Of a stretch of DNA of 64,000 nucleotides, positions 26,281-37,890 are shown piece by piece. The position numbers and the translations under genes were made by a program. Under the pieces are notes generated by a model, which had not been told where the DNA came from, ran no database searches, and saw nothing but the letters and a program-made list of their open reading frames with translations. The first letter of the stretch is position 1, and each line of letters starts with the position of its first letter. Origin of the DNA: Lethocerus indicus (lineage: Eukaryota; Arthropoda; Insecta; Hemiptera; Belostomatidae); assembly GCA_019843655.1 (NCBI GenBank), contig JACDQD010000011.1, positions 14,922,604-14,986,603 of the forward strand. Reading direction: 5' to 3'.

Positions 26281-27340
26281 GAGATTTCCCTTTTATCTTC
26301 AATAAAGAAATAAAAATATATAACAAGGTATATAAAAGGATATATAAAAAAGAGATGGCTACGAATTTAAATAACTAAAAATACTACTAGTGTTCATTGA
26401 GACTGTTACCGTGTTTCAATTCAATACTCGGAAAGTCAAAAATTATGTATTCCCTATTCCTCCAAGAGGACTGCATTTGCAGTAGTTGTTTCAACGCAGT
26501 TTCAACTTCCCGTACAACTGCTGGAAAGCAATTTACATCACCGTTGGAGGGCAGAAATGGTAATTGAGCGAGACAAGGATACAACAGTAGATTAGCGTTG
26601 AAATTAACTAAATTCTAATGAATAGAGATAGCCCTCAGCGGGTCCAAAGTTGGTGCTATCGTGCGACTGATCGTATGACCACATCATCGGCCACTATTCT
26701 ATTGCTAATGAAATTCGGTATTAAACCTCGGTTAGTTGGTTAAATCCCGGCTATTCCATTGGCATAATAAAGAGGCTATTGGTAAACCTTCGTTTGAAAA
26801 TTGCAATTGAAATAAATTATAAATATTTAATAGGCAGGGAAAGGATTCGATGAGTGGGTCAATTATTAAACATCATTTCCCACCACGCTAATTTGATTTT
26901 ATACGTGGTGTGTATGGTCACTTTAGTCTCAGATGATGACAAGAGTAAAATATCGATGGACATTTTTCCTAAATTTTAACCATTTTACAATAATGTAAAA
27001 CACAACTTTTTTCTGGTGCACGGATACGAAATTAGTGGGTTCGTGGGAAATGCATATCTGTGCAGTAGTAATCTAATGTGCAGGACCCATATTTTCTATG
27101 ATTAGTCACGGTTCATAGTGGAGTGAAAGACACGGATTTTGTGTGATCGGTTTGTGTACAATGTGTATGTAAGCATGAACAATTGAATACTAAGTTATTA
27201 GGGGGTCTGCGTAGTAAAATTTTGTTTGAATTACTTCTTAAAACGTTATAAACTGTCTGTATTTACCGAAGGTAGCGCGTTGAGACGAAAGCATTCAACT
27301 CTACCTAATTAATAATTCCCATCGATTCATTTGAGGGGTT
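26281..27340. other. AT-rich non-coding stretch
   Basis: I see no gene, RNA or repeat family in it. Confidence 0.45.
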
Positions 27341-27745
27341 TTCTCTCGGGCAAATTACATTAGTCATCACCGCCGACCACGGAGTTGCTGGGAAAATCGC
27401 GGGGATGTTGCCGAGAGGAGAACAAACAGGCCTCGCCTCTGGGAGCCGAGGGAAAGAGAATGAACGCCGCCAGGATAAAGACAAAGAGAAAGAGATATTT
27501 TTCAATTGTTGGGCACACGAAATGGGAGGAGCCGCCCGGGCGAGTAACACGGGGTTGTTTGTGTTTAATCAGAAGGTGGGGGGTGGGGGTGGGGAGTGAA
27601 GGGGGTTAGGCGATCAAATAGAGGAAACTGAGGAACTCGTCGGGGCAAACAAGGCCACGTGTTCAACGGCCAAGTACACTGCCCCGGCACCGGCCATTTA
27701 TATGCTGCGCCGTTTCTACGTCACCACTATCATTTCCAATAGACG
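27341..27745. promoter_or_regulatory. CpG-rich block with promoter-like motif cluster
   Basis: A CpG-rich block in AT-rich surroundings. Downstream of a G-quadruplex motif (27,578-27,605) lie an E-box CACGTG (27,656-27,661), a TTTATATGC TATA-like element near 27,697 and CRE-like TACGTCA (27,717-27,723). The combination resembles a promoter, but no exon or donor was recognised next to it. An enhancer is equally possible. Confidence 0.25.
27578..27605 (+). other. Predicted G-quadruplex motif
   Basis: G-runs of 6, 5, 4 and 5 are separated by loops of 1, 1 and 6 bases (T, T, AGTGAA). Loops this short are typical of stable parallel quadruplexes. Whether it folds in vivo is unknown. Confidence 0.75.
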
Positions 27746-28229
27746 GACCACGCTATGAAACCCTTGAATACTCGAGTGTCTACCTACCACTCACGGAAAG
27801 ATACTGATTTTCTAATATATAAGCTCCGATGTTATTACTTATGCCATTATTGCATTTCCAGAAGGGTCATTTCCAATTTACAATAAGACCCAACTCATAG
27901 AGGATGGCACATGTCTCAAATATTAAACTTGAAGAATTCATTAACTTTAGGTCAAGCCTTTATATTTCTAATTTGTGGAGAACAGATATATTTTTTAAAT
28001 GATACTAATTCAAATGATTACATTAATGCGGGACACGTATTTCATCCCTTAATGTGGTTACTATTCGGATTATAGACATATGAATATCGAAGACGATGCA
28101 GTGGGTATTTGGTTTTGAATTCTATTGTTGTTATTTTAGTAGAGAAAATAAAATGCGAATTTTAATTAAATACCCTAAACTGTTTTTTGTGTTGTGGCTT
28201 GAAAAAGCAGCTCTTTAAACAAATTAATC

Positions 28230-28600
28230 GAAAGTACCTGAACTTCAAACGCCTCTTACGACCGTTTTACGGCCCGCATTCATCAACCCCCCACCCACCC
28301 ATCGCCATCATCAATCGGAGGCCTTTTCATCAAACCCGTATACCCAAAACTCGAGTATGGGCCCTAATTGAGTTGAAAACGTCGATTTGGACAAAAAAGC
28401 GCCTGACTGGGGGCGGGATACGATTGCGGCGTAGGCTGACTAATAATTGGAAGGGGGCGGGGACGAGTCGGATGCGTCACTCTCAATTTGTTAATCGGCC
28501 AATCTCCAGGGTCACGTGAGACTTGGGGACATTAAGCCCGATAGCCAGCTGTCTGCTGGCCCCCTATCCTAAATTTTGGAAAACTGACAACCGGATCAAT
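28230..28600. promoter_or_regulatory. CpG-rich block with GC-box, CCAAT and E-box
   Basis: It contains CTAATAATTGG (28,440-28,450), a GC-box GGGGGCGGGG (28,453-28,462), GCGTCAC (28,474-28,480), CCAAT (28,499-28,503) and CACGTG (28,513-28,518). A 110-codon plus frame at 28,187-28,519 has no recognised domain and starts in AT-rich DNA. A regulatory reading is preferred over a coding one, weakly. Confidence 0.25.
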
Positions 28601-29960
28601 TCCGCTCCGATAACATTCTGAAACCGTCTCTAAAATCAATTTCGGAAACCGTACGTGCATTTCTCTATCGATAGAAACGACTCACGCACTAATAAATTAA
28701 ACCACATAGCCGTCAATAGAATATATATTCCGCCAAATTATGGGAAACAGTAAAATAAAATATCTATCCTAACGAGCAACATTTTAAACAAGATTATGAA
28801 AAGTACTGATGACTCGTAAAAACATTTGTTAGATAGTTGTTTGTTGGTTCTAACTCGCTTGCGGATACACCAAATACAATGAGGACGGTGGAAAATAAAG
28901 ACTCACCGAAGACTAATAAAACATGTTCTGGTTAACAGAAACAGTATTATATGTGGAGAACACCATGTCAAAGAAATGTACCACCAGTATTATCACACGA
29001 GCTAACATTGTGGTGTCTCAGATTGATGATACAACAGTCGCCTTGGTCAGTAATAACCATAAAAAAAACCTAAGAGGATTGTGAGCTATTACAGGTGTAA
29101 GAAATTTCACCGGAATCCAATTCACCGCGGGTCATTTTTTAGGTTTAAAGTTTCTTAACGGCGGTCAAAATTGCCGTGAAATTCTGTTACTCGATACGCC
29201 GACGGGCCCTTCGCGTGACAGCTAATCTACCGCCTCACTAATATGTGTGGAAATCATATATAAAACCACGACTAATCCATCGCTGTAAATTTCTTTTAGT
29301 CCTATCTGACCTTTAAACCTGTAATAACGTTACAGGGCAATCATTTCAATTCTTTAGTTCAGTATATTTGAATGATAATATAAAATATTTTGTGCCCTTT
29401 TTATGTGTTAAAGAAACGGTCCAATTTAAAGGGTTAGGGGTTCAACACTAGACCACATTCAAATTTTCCCCATCGTCAGTACCACTCCATCAGTAATGGA
29501 GTGAGATACTCAGGCATTTTGTCAGTATTTCCAAATAAGTACACCACATTATGTCGACATAAGAGTATGGTACCGATTTCTGGGTGGCATAAAACTGTGA
29601 AACCCTCGAATTCGTCTCCCTCTTGAATGAATAATTATCAATATTTCTAAATTATAATTCAATTCACACCATCCTGTTTGGAGAATGCATTTTTCAAGCC
29701 TTAGCCCGAGTCTTCTTGCCATTCTGAAATACGATATATTCATTCGCTTATTTACTCCCTAATAGATAACTAAATAACGCACTACGAATTTAATTGTTAG
29801 CAACTTTAATGGCCCATTCTGCATTTACGATGTGCAGGAAGTTTGCACAACTTTGATACATAAACACCTATCTGGCAAATTCAAAGTTTCGGTTGTAATA
29901 TGTCCGAATATGCCGGCTTTACAAGCGTTAATTTCAACTCGTATTAAAGTTCCGCACATG
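28601..29960. other. AT-rich non-coding stretch
   Basis: I see no gene, RNA or repeat in it. Confidence 0.45.
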
Positions 29961-29983
29961 GGAAGTGAATAGGCGGATGGGAG

Positions 29984-30047
29984 TATAACGATTATGCGAC
30001 GCAGTTTGCATAATGAAGCCCCTGCCTGATAAGGAACTAATAATTGG
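29984..30047 (+). promoter_or_regulatory. Enhancer-like module, copy 1
   Basis: Ordered motifs: TATAAC, ATGC, then CAGTTTGCATAATGA (POU/octamer-like), then GATAAGG (GATA-like), then CTAATAATTG (homeodomain-like). The same order, orientation and long identical cores recur at 30,598-30,665, about 615 bp on. Shared motifs in unlike spacer sequence suggest selection on binding sites, but function is inferred. Confidence 0.4.
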
Positions 30048-30597
30048 CTCTGCGCTTTCGTCGCTCGGATTTCAACAAGGACTACAGAAATATTTTATAT
30101 AACAAATGCGATCCCTGATTTTCCATTGCCAAACCAATTTTCAGCTAATATTCTAATAAAATAAACTACATTATAAACAATAAAAATTAAAATATGTGGC
30201 TTGTGATTTGCTTATACAATATTCTCTGTCCATTATTACAATATATCTTTGCAACTTTTAAATTGGGCTAGGATAAACTCCCATCAACTTTCATTTACCG
30301 TTTAGTATGCGACACGCGTACCTAAGAAATAAATATTTCACCCGAAAATATATTGAAAGTAGTCCTATCGATAACTATTTATTCTTAATTAGTACTACTA
30401 CTATATGCTAATATATAAGAAGTCTGTATGTAGTGTCCATATCTCCTTTATTTATTACTATATAAAATTTTAAATCTAGATAAATTTATAACATCAGAGC
30501 AGACAGGGAAAACAAGTTGGAGAGCTTATATTTACGATTAATGTTACGTTAGTTGATATTTACGTCGGCTGCGCGGGGCAGTGGGTAGGCAGTCGGT

Positions 30598-30665
30598 CAT
30601 AACACTAATGCAAAGCAGTTTGCATAATGAGTTGGCGGGACGGGGCGATAAGGGGCTAATAATTG
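30598..30665 (+). promoter_or_regulatory. Enhancer-like module, copy 2
   Basis: This is the partner of 29,984-30,047: CATAAC, ATGC, GCAGTTTGCATAATGA, GATAAGG, CTAATAATTG. The spacer between the octamer-like and GATA-like parts is about 5 bp longer and of different sequence. It lies at the left edge of a CpG-rich block running to about 31,080. Confidence 0.4.
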
Positions 30666-31080
30666 TGGGGGGAATCCGTCCTCTCCCAGCAGACGTCGGT
30701 GGTCGTCTCTCTTCCTCCTCCCAATCCCCGTACCCCGGTCTTCTCAGCCCCGGTGACTTTCGGCTACCGATAAGTCCCGTCCTCTCCTCCCTTTAACGGC
30801 CCGGAGATTACCGCGGCTCGACCGAGGGCCGTTTCCCTCAAATCGACACCCCCCCCCCTTCAGACAGAGGTCCTTCCTCTGTTATTGAGTCCCCTTACTT
30901 CGCCCCTCCCGAGGCGAGTCGAATCCTATCTAGGGAAAGGGAAACACTAACCGTTCCCGGTTACGGCGCCGTTAACGCGAGAGAACGGGCCGTTACCGAC
31001 CAACTTTGGGAGTTGACGCGATTTTTTTCCCGTTTACGTTTCGAAACTCCGAACAGAAATTTGCCTCCCGACAGAAACAT
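30666..31080. other. CpG-rich block
   Basis: Strongly GC-rich with C-runs near 30,849-30,858. A 71-codon plus frame (30,581-30,796) runs through module copy 2 and has no recognised domain. No splice-bounded exon was recognised. Confidence 0.4.
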
Positions 31081-33060
31081 TGAGTGAGCCCACAATATTG
31101 TGTCCTCAGTATAAACCTACTTGACCTCTGTACCATAGAAGGTAATTCTACTTTTCCTCACCCGTCCCTTATTTTTTCCTCTGCATTTCTGAAAGCGTAA
31201 TGCATCGCTAGGTTTCGTTTCCTGGAAGTATTTTATTAATTTATTGACTTGTTTTGTATCGATGTCCACCACCTTATATATTCCAAAAGGAAGAAAATAA
31301 TTTTTAAAAAAGTCATAAAATAATAGATACCGCCATTTTAAGAAGCTCAATTATTTATGGTTCACAGACTGGTCAGCTAATGCTGTAATATTAAAAACTC
31401 CGCTTAATGTCCCGTAGATGAAATAAATGAAAACTAATCATACAGAACTGAAGGATAAAAAAAATATTGCTGATTAAAAACGCACTCAGTCTCAAAAAAT
31501 TTGTGATCTGAGTAGCTACCCAGTTAAAAATTATTGCGAAAGAAAGTCCTTGTTAATAATCCTGAATTGTTTCATTGTGATTACAGGATTACTTTTTGTT
31601 CAGGGATTTTACAAACTACGGTATACTGCGCGCAATGAGATTAATAAATAACGATCCGAAACGGACGCTTCAACCGAGGCCCCGAAATATGAAGTGCAAT
31701 TTGCAATTAAATGTGTAAAGGTTATATGGCATCTTATTACGAATTACAGCTTCGCAGATTTAATTAAATTCTAGAGTAAAAGACAGAGCCAAATAATGTA
31801 ATACGTCTGTTTTCTTTCTCTCGGCTGCTCAGTGTCGTAAAACGGCGGTATTTGGGTTAATTACAAAATTCGACGATTCGGAACGATATGATTGCATGTG
31901 ACATGCGAGTGTCAACACCGTTAAGCGTTCGTGACACGTTCTTGTCACTCTTGTGAAGAATGTGGGCGCAAATATTTGTCAACGTCTTAATTAGACTGCA
32001 CTTTAGAATATAAGCAGTAATTAACCTAATCTGCTGAAGGCGCCTTGACGATATTTAGGGAAGAGCATCAATTAAGTAAACATAAAATTTATCCTCGATT
32101 TCAACTTAGGATAGGTGTATTATTTGAAAATAAATAATATTTTGGGAAAATTCGAACACAGCCGTATTAGTTAACAAAGGAGGGATAGGGACTTATATGC
32201 ATAATCCAGTATGACTCAGGGCGCGCGTGTCATGTGCATTAGTCATTCATCACTCTGGGAAACAAGACAAGGGCCCAACTAGGACAAACGATGTGGGATT
32301 AGAGCATCTCGCCCCTCCTGAATCTTAAGTAAGGCCCTGATGATTCCCACCTCTAACGCTTTGAATTTGTCTTCACTTTTAACTGAAAGCCGATTTTAAA
32401 AGATTCATTGGAAACAATTCCACCCAAGATAAAACGGAGAGAATCAATCATAAACCAAAAAAGTATCGAAGTTATCAATTGTTTGTTCAATTGATTTCTT
32501 TCAACTTGTTCAGATCATTAAAACATACGTTAGAATTATTTGATGTATTCTTTTGTACGTAGGTGTCATACATTTAACAGTAAATAAACATTAATATAAG
32601 CAATAATATTTCTACCAAATAAATGTGTAGGATTATGTATTAAACAAAAAATAATAGTATAATTTTATACTTTATAGTCTTTTTAATTTTATAAAAATTA
32701 GTTTCAATAGTATACAGAAATGTTTCGATAAATGGTTGTTTTAGCTATTATTGGTGTATTAGAAATAAAATGTTATTATAAAATATAAATATAATATTAG
32801 TACTTTCCATATGTACTTCTAGATCATTTCTATTGACTTCCGTTACTACTAGTTATAAATATATTGAAAATATTCGGCTTGAATTTTGTTTAAATTAAAC
32901 AATGTGTTTTATAATACACTGTAAAATGAACTCGATACTGTACTATCGTGTAGTGACCAATGCAAAATATCGCCTAAATATAACATTATCCCTATTATAA
33001 GCAAAAACTAATCACACCGAAACCGATCAAAAGATAAACCCATATCCATGTGGCAATAAA
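31081..33060. other. AT-rich non-coding stretch
   Basis: I see no gene, RNA or repeat family in it. Confidence 0.45.
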
Positions 33061-34200
33061 AAAAAGAAAATAGGGGACGGTGTGCTTTTAATGTAATGAA
33101 AACGATAAGAGTATAAGGTGGAAGCGTTTAGAAAGTGAGAGCCAGGCATTTGGGAATAGCCCGAGGGTCAAATGGGACGTTATCACCTCCATATCGGACA
33201 CGGGATGGGGGTCGGACGTGTGACCGGAATCTTTAAGAGACCCCCTCCCCCTCAAGGTACAACGCACCCTAAAAGATGTAACGAGTGTTTTGATCAGACG
33301 ATTTTAGATTGAGGATTTCCCCGCAGAGCGGAGGTAATACCTAATAAATGGCCGATTCGCGCATAATGCATACCGAAACGGTCGCCGCCGTATTCAGGCC
33401 TCGTGTAAAAGGATTGTAATTCCCGGCGCGCCGCCGCCTTCGCTTAAAGGTGATCCCCCCTAAAGAGACACTAACCAATTTCGTAGTCGGTTACGGCGGG
33501 ATGAAGAAGCCTTCTATCGTTCGAGGTATTAAAATAAGACCGCGCCGCGGGATTCGGATTTATCGGAAGTGGCCGAAACGGTTATCTGGGTTCCAATTGG
33601 GTGTGACCGGAATAAGGTGCAACCTACATTCGAGAATATCTCATCACAATTTTATAGTCGCCCATGATAGAGAGCATAGAAAATATTGGGAAATCGTGCG
33701 CAAATATTTATAGTTTTCATACAGTGACATTTTATAAATGAAAATTCTACATTGTATTATTAAACAGGCAAATGCTAAAGTTTGTTATTTTTATTTTATA
33801 TATTAAATTTACACACGTTAAAAAATTTTCTATCCTAATCAGATCGCATACCTAGTTGAATATGGAAGTTATATATGTCAGTTAGAAAAATTATGGTGTA
33901 TAGTGTTAAATCTATGGTATAGAACAGTTTCCTCCCGCCTTAGAATAGCGAACCTCACCGTGTGCATCGGACCGATAGTAACAACTCGGCTTATCTGGGA
34001 AAATGTCGGCCGCCGGTCTTCCTTAAGCCTATTATCGTCGGAGGATTATCATAAGGCGAGTGGATTAGTCCGAGACGTCGGTTCGATTTCTTTTCTCGAG
34101 GGCCGGATTCGACCCTCCGAGGGTGGAAATCACTGGGAGGTGGATAGAGGAACAGGAGATTGTGGACACCACTGAACCGAGAAGGTTCGACCCTACGGTC
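33061..34200. other. CpG-rich blocks, non-coding
   Basis: Blocks at 33,070-33,640 and 33,940-34,200 flank an AT-rich gap. Frames of 87 and 90 codons (33,450-33,713 and 33,903-34,175, plus) have no recognised domain. Confidence 0.35.
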
Positions 34201-34449
34201 TAAGATGAAATAATTTTATGTCAAAAATATATTTATTTTGCTAGCGATTGTGTAATTGCCAGGAGCCAAAACTACGACTAAATTACAATAGATCTCACAC
34301 AGTTTATCAAGAGAGAAGGAACAGTTAAAAATGTTATAGGGGTGCCATAAAAGCCGGTATCACTAGGCGACTACTGCCGTAAATAAATAATGCCAAACTC
34401 ATAATTTCAAATTCTGACAATAATGACCTGGGGAAGGGTAAAGAGATAA

Positions 34450-34975
34450 GAGTAAACAGTTCTGACGTGGCAGAGCCCTGCGAGTAAGCCCACTGTTAAG
34501 ATTAAGCCCTACGGCTTATCCTAGGGGGCGGGGGGTGTCGTCGCGGGTGGTCCCCGGAGCGGGATCAACGGCCAAATCAATTGATCGATAGCCCGGTCCC
34601 CGCCCACCGGCTAATAGCCACATAAAAATGTACTTAAGTCGCGTGTCCTCTCCGGGCCGGGTAAGGGTGAAGACGCAGTGTGTACCCTCATCATCCGATG
34701 CAAATTGGGGGAATGAATATTCCGTGGCTGGGTTCGGCTGGCCCCCAGCCAACCGCGCTCCCGGCAACGCCCAGACTCGCTGTTATATGTGTTTGCGAAC
34801 ATCCTGTAATCCAATTACCAGTCCTTCGATGTAAATCTAACACCGTCCCGACGACTCCGCTAGTTGGCGCCGACCGCGGTGATTGACAGTGTGACTAGCG
34901 AGTCTGGAGGGAGGGGAGGAGGACGGTTATTAGAGACTAACCGCGGCAACTTCGTTTGCATAATAGCGGGTTATA
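34450..34975. other. CpG-rich block
   Basis: Open in several frames on both strands between 34,516 and 34,886, which argues for composition rather than coding. Near its right edge GTTTGCATAATAGCGGGTT (34,955-34,973) resembles the octamer-like part of the 30-kb modules. Confidence 0.4.
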
Positions 34976-35294
34976 ACATTTGTAATACAGTATGCGGTAA
35001 AGGAAACATCGCTGTGACAACGCGATGAGAATTCATAGGCCTCAGAAATAACAGAGGTATTCGATAAAACACGATTCTCTACACCCAACCAACTATGGTA
35101 TATTAAGATTCTAATTTGTAATTATATTTTAATAGCGTCTTTCCCCTAATATGACATTTATAATAAGAGAAATATAAATATATTCCCTGTGGATCTTCAG
35201 TAACCTGTAGCGATATGACGTTTCCAATGATTAGAAAATGTAGCTAGTAAAATATTCAAAAAAGCTCCTCGTCCATAATAGAAATAAAAACCAA

Positions 35295-35334
35295 TTCAAG
35301 TATTAGCGGATTCGGAAATAATCAAGTATTAGCG
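35295..35334 (+). repeat. 13-bp direct repeat TCAAGTATTAGCG
   Basis: Two exact copies (35,296-35,308 and 35,322-35,334) spaced about 26 bp start-to-start in an AT-rich stretch. Confidence 0.8.
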
Positions 35335-35619
35335 ATGAATCATTTCCCTGACACATTTTTATGAATAGGATATTTCAAATTATTCGAGGACATTAATTCT
35401 AGAAGCATTGAAGCTCAATCTGTAACATTATACGGTAGTTATAAACGAAAGTCCTCATAACTTGGTTATGAAGGAAAGAATATTACGGAATACGCATAAG
35501 ATAAAATGACGCATTATCGGGGAGAACCAAATAGACAAGAGCAAACAGATTTACGTCAGGATTCCCGACAGTAAAGTTCTAAGTTCATAAGATCCCTCGG
35601 AATTCATTAGGTGTTAATT

Positions 35620-35828
35620 ATTTAATCCGGCGGAAAGTGGCGGGCCTGGGGCCGCATTAGAAAGGGCTCACATCCCCGGGGGGTGCGGAGGGGGGGACCT
35701 AATCATAGTTTCGCGGAGAGCACATCAGTTTTAATAATTCTGTTGTGGTGGGAGAGAGGGAGGGAGGGAGGGAGGCTCCCTCACAAGTTGGTGACAGCGA
35801 GCTACCCAGAGAGGAAGAGGGAGAGGGA

Positions 35829-35907
<79 letters not shown>

Positions 35908-36330
35908 TGAGAGAAGGAGTATGTGTTAGGTTCCGCTAAGTTCATAATTAGGCAGAGTGTGCGGGGTCGGGGGCAGTTAGTCTAAAGCATTGGTCCCGAT
36001 GCTCGCATGCCGCCCCTATATATAACGCCGAATATTAGGAAAGGCCCCTCCCCCTCTCCTCGGTTAGCAGTTTCTCCGACTTAACACTTGTGTGAAATGT
36101 TAATGCACAATCCCGCCGCGGGGTTAACGATGAAACATTGAGATTGCCCGTGGCCCCGCCGAAGATTTCCCATGTTGACTTCATTAGATCACAATCATAT
36201 TAAACAACACTAATAGAACGCTATCTGCCTCGGTTAACTTGCCGCCAGAATTTGGGGCACTAACTCTGACCTTGTGGGGGTTTCTCAGCGGTTTTCCTCG
36301 TGTTTCCGCGAGATGAAAACGTACGATTGG
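35620..36330. promoter_or_regulatory. CpG-rich block with GA tract and TATA-like element
   Basis: It contains the second GGGA/GA composite (35,758-35,915). About 100 bp on, CCCCTATATATAACGCCG (36,014-36,031) is a good TATA-like sequence in GC-rich context. No exon was recognised downstream on the plus strand. Promoter or Polycomb-type element are both possible readings. Confidence 0.25.
35758..35915 (+). repeat. GGGA quadruplex motif plus (GA)n tract
   Basis: Four GGG runs with one-base A loops (35,758-35,772), a 35-bp interruption, then a long GA run (about 35,807-35,915). Plus frames across it read Arg-Glu repeats and are artefacts. Confidence 0.95.
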
Positions 36331-37839
36331 ATTAGTTAAATTAGCAGCATTGTACGTCCTCAACTGTTCAAGTATTTTTATTCAGTTTCATCTCGTCTCC
36401 ACACAAGATAATACATGCGTAATTTAAAAATCCCGTTTTTCTATAATATATCAACAAAAGACTAGATACCTGTAGATAACTTCTTTTTTAACACTGGTAC
36501 TTCGTTACATCGAAAGCATTTATTCAGATCAGGGGAGTCAACTAATTTTCAGATAACACCTATAGAAGTGTATCTAATTTTTCGAAAATTAGTAAGCATT
36601 TTTTATTTTTTCAGGATAAGGGTTATCATCGGTTCTCAATTACATTTGATAAACAACAGTGTGATTCCTGAGTGCTAAGTACAAATGAACTAAAATGAAT
36701 AGATATAATAAACGGTCACAATTCTTCCGGACTTGAAATGGCTACAATTTATATTAAATTAACAACAGCTACGAATTGGAACCATAACTTCCATAAAAAT
36801 GACGGTACAATTTATCGAAATATTTACCAAATTACTTCGCGCAGATAATCAGAAAATTATTTCTGAACCTTGAGTCATAAACGCTTTTGAATCCCCAACT
36901 CTCGAGGAAAACGTTATCTTTCTCCTATATAAAAAATGGTTCGAAGGTGTTGCGAACGGATCTAAAGACCATTATGGATGCCGAACGGTCGGCGGTTCGA
37001 CCCGTGTCTATCGAATCCATCTCCGCCCACAAATCGCCAAAATCGCTATCTTTATGGCGCCTCGTAAAAAGATGATCAGCATGGTGAAACACATTGTCAT
37101 CCAAGTGTAGAATTAACCAACAAAAAATGACTAAAATCGGAGATTAAGATAATTTATATTGTGAGGATCTAATTGATTGCGACTTTCTGAAATTATGCTG
37201 CAAAAACACTAAACAATGGTCGGAAAATTTATCATCTTTAGAATTGAATCAACCTATTATAGCAATTAACCCTCTTTGATATTAAATATTCTTTCCATGC
37301 CTTATTATAGAACTATTGCTATAAACAGAGAACAGTTTTAACATAACATTGATTTAATTTAAAAACTCATTTAATTGGCGAAGAATAGTCAAGGAAAGCG
37401 AAGCCTCAATTACTACTTTTCTCCAGTTTTAACACCAACTTTGAGTGTAGTTTAAGAAAGTTTTCAAAGAAACTCTACTCTCTCCCGATTACACTGCCAG
37501 TGATTGAGAAGTTCTTCTTCAATTTTCTAAGGCAGTTAATTACGTACCAGAGCCTTATTATCCTCTCAAACACTTCAATTACTTAAAAGTTTATCTGATT
37601 CATTTCCAGTCGCTAAATCTTCGCAGTCGCTATTCCATTTCGGACGCAAGCATTTTCAGTAAAAATTGTCTCAGTGAATTTTAAAGAACTGCCTGAAGGC
37701 TCCTTTCTCACTGTGAGGAAAAATCTTGGAGAAGTGTAGCTTGAAAAAATGTAAACTTGAAACTAGGTAATCGAAATCCAAGCATAATGTTTGCTCTTAC
37801 TGAAATTTAACTAAAATAATTTTCGTTTACATTTCTATA

Positions 37840-37890
<51 letters not shown>

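Noticed and set aside
35683..35939. Arg-Glu repeat frames on the plus strand
   Set aside because: Translation of the GA microsatellite.
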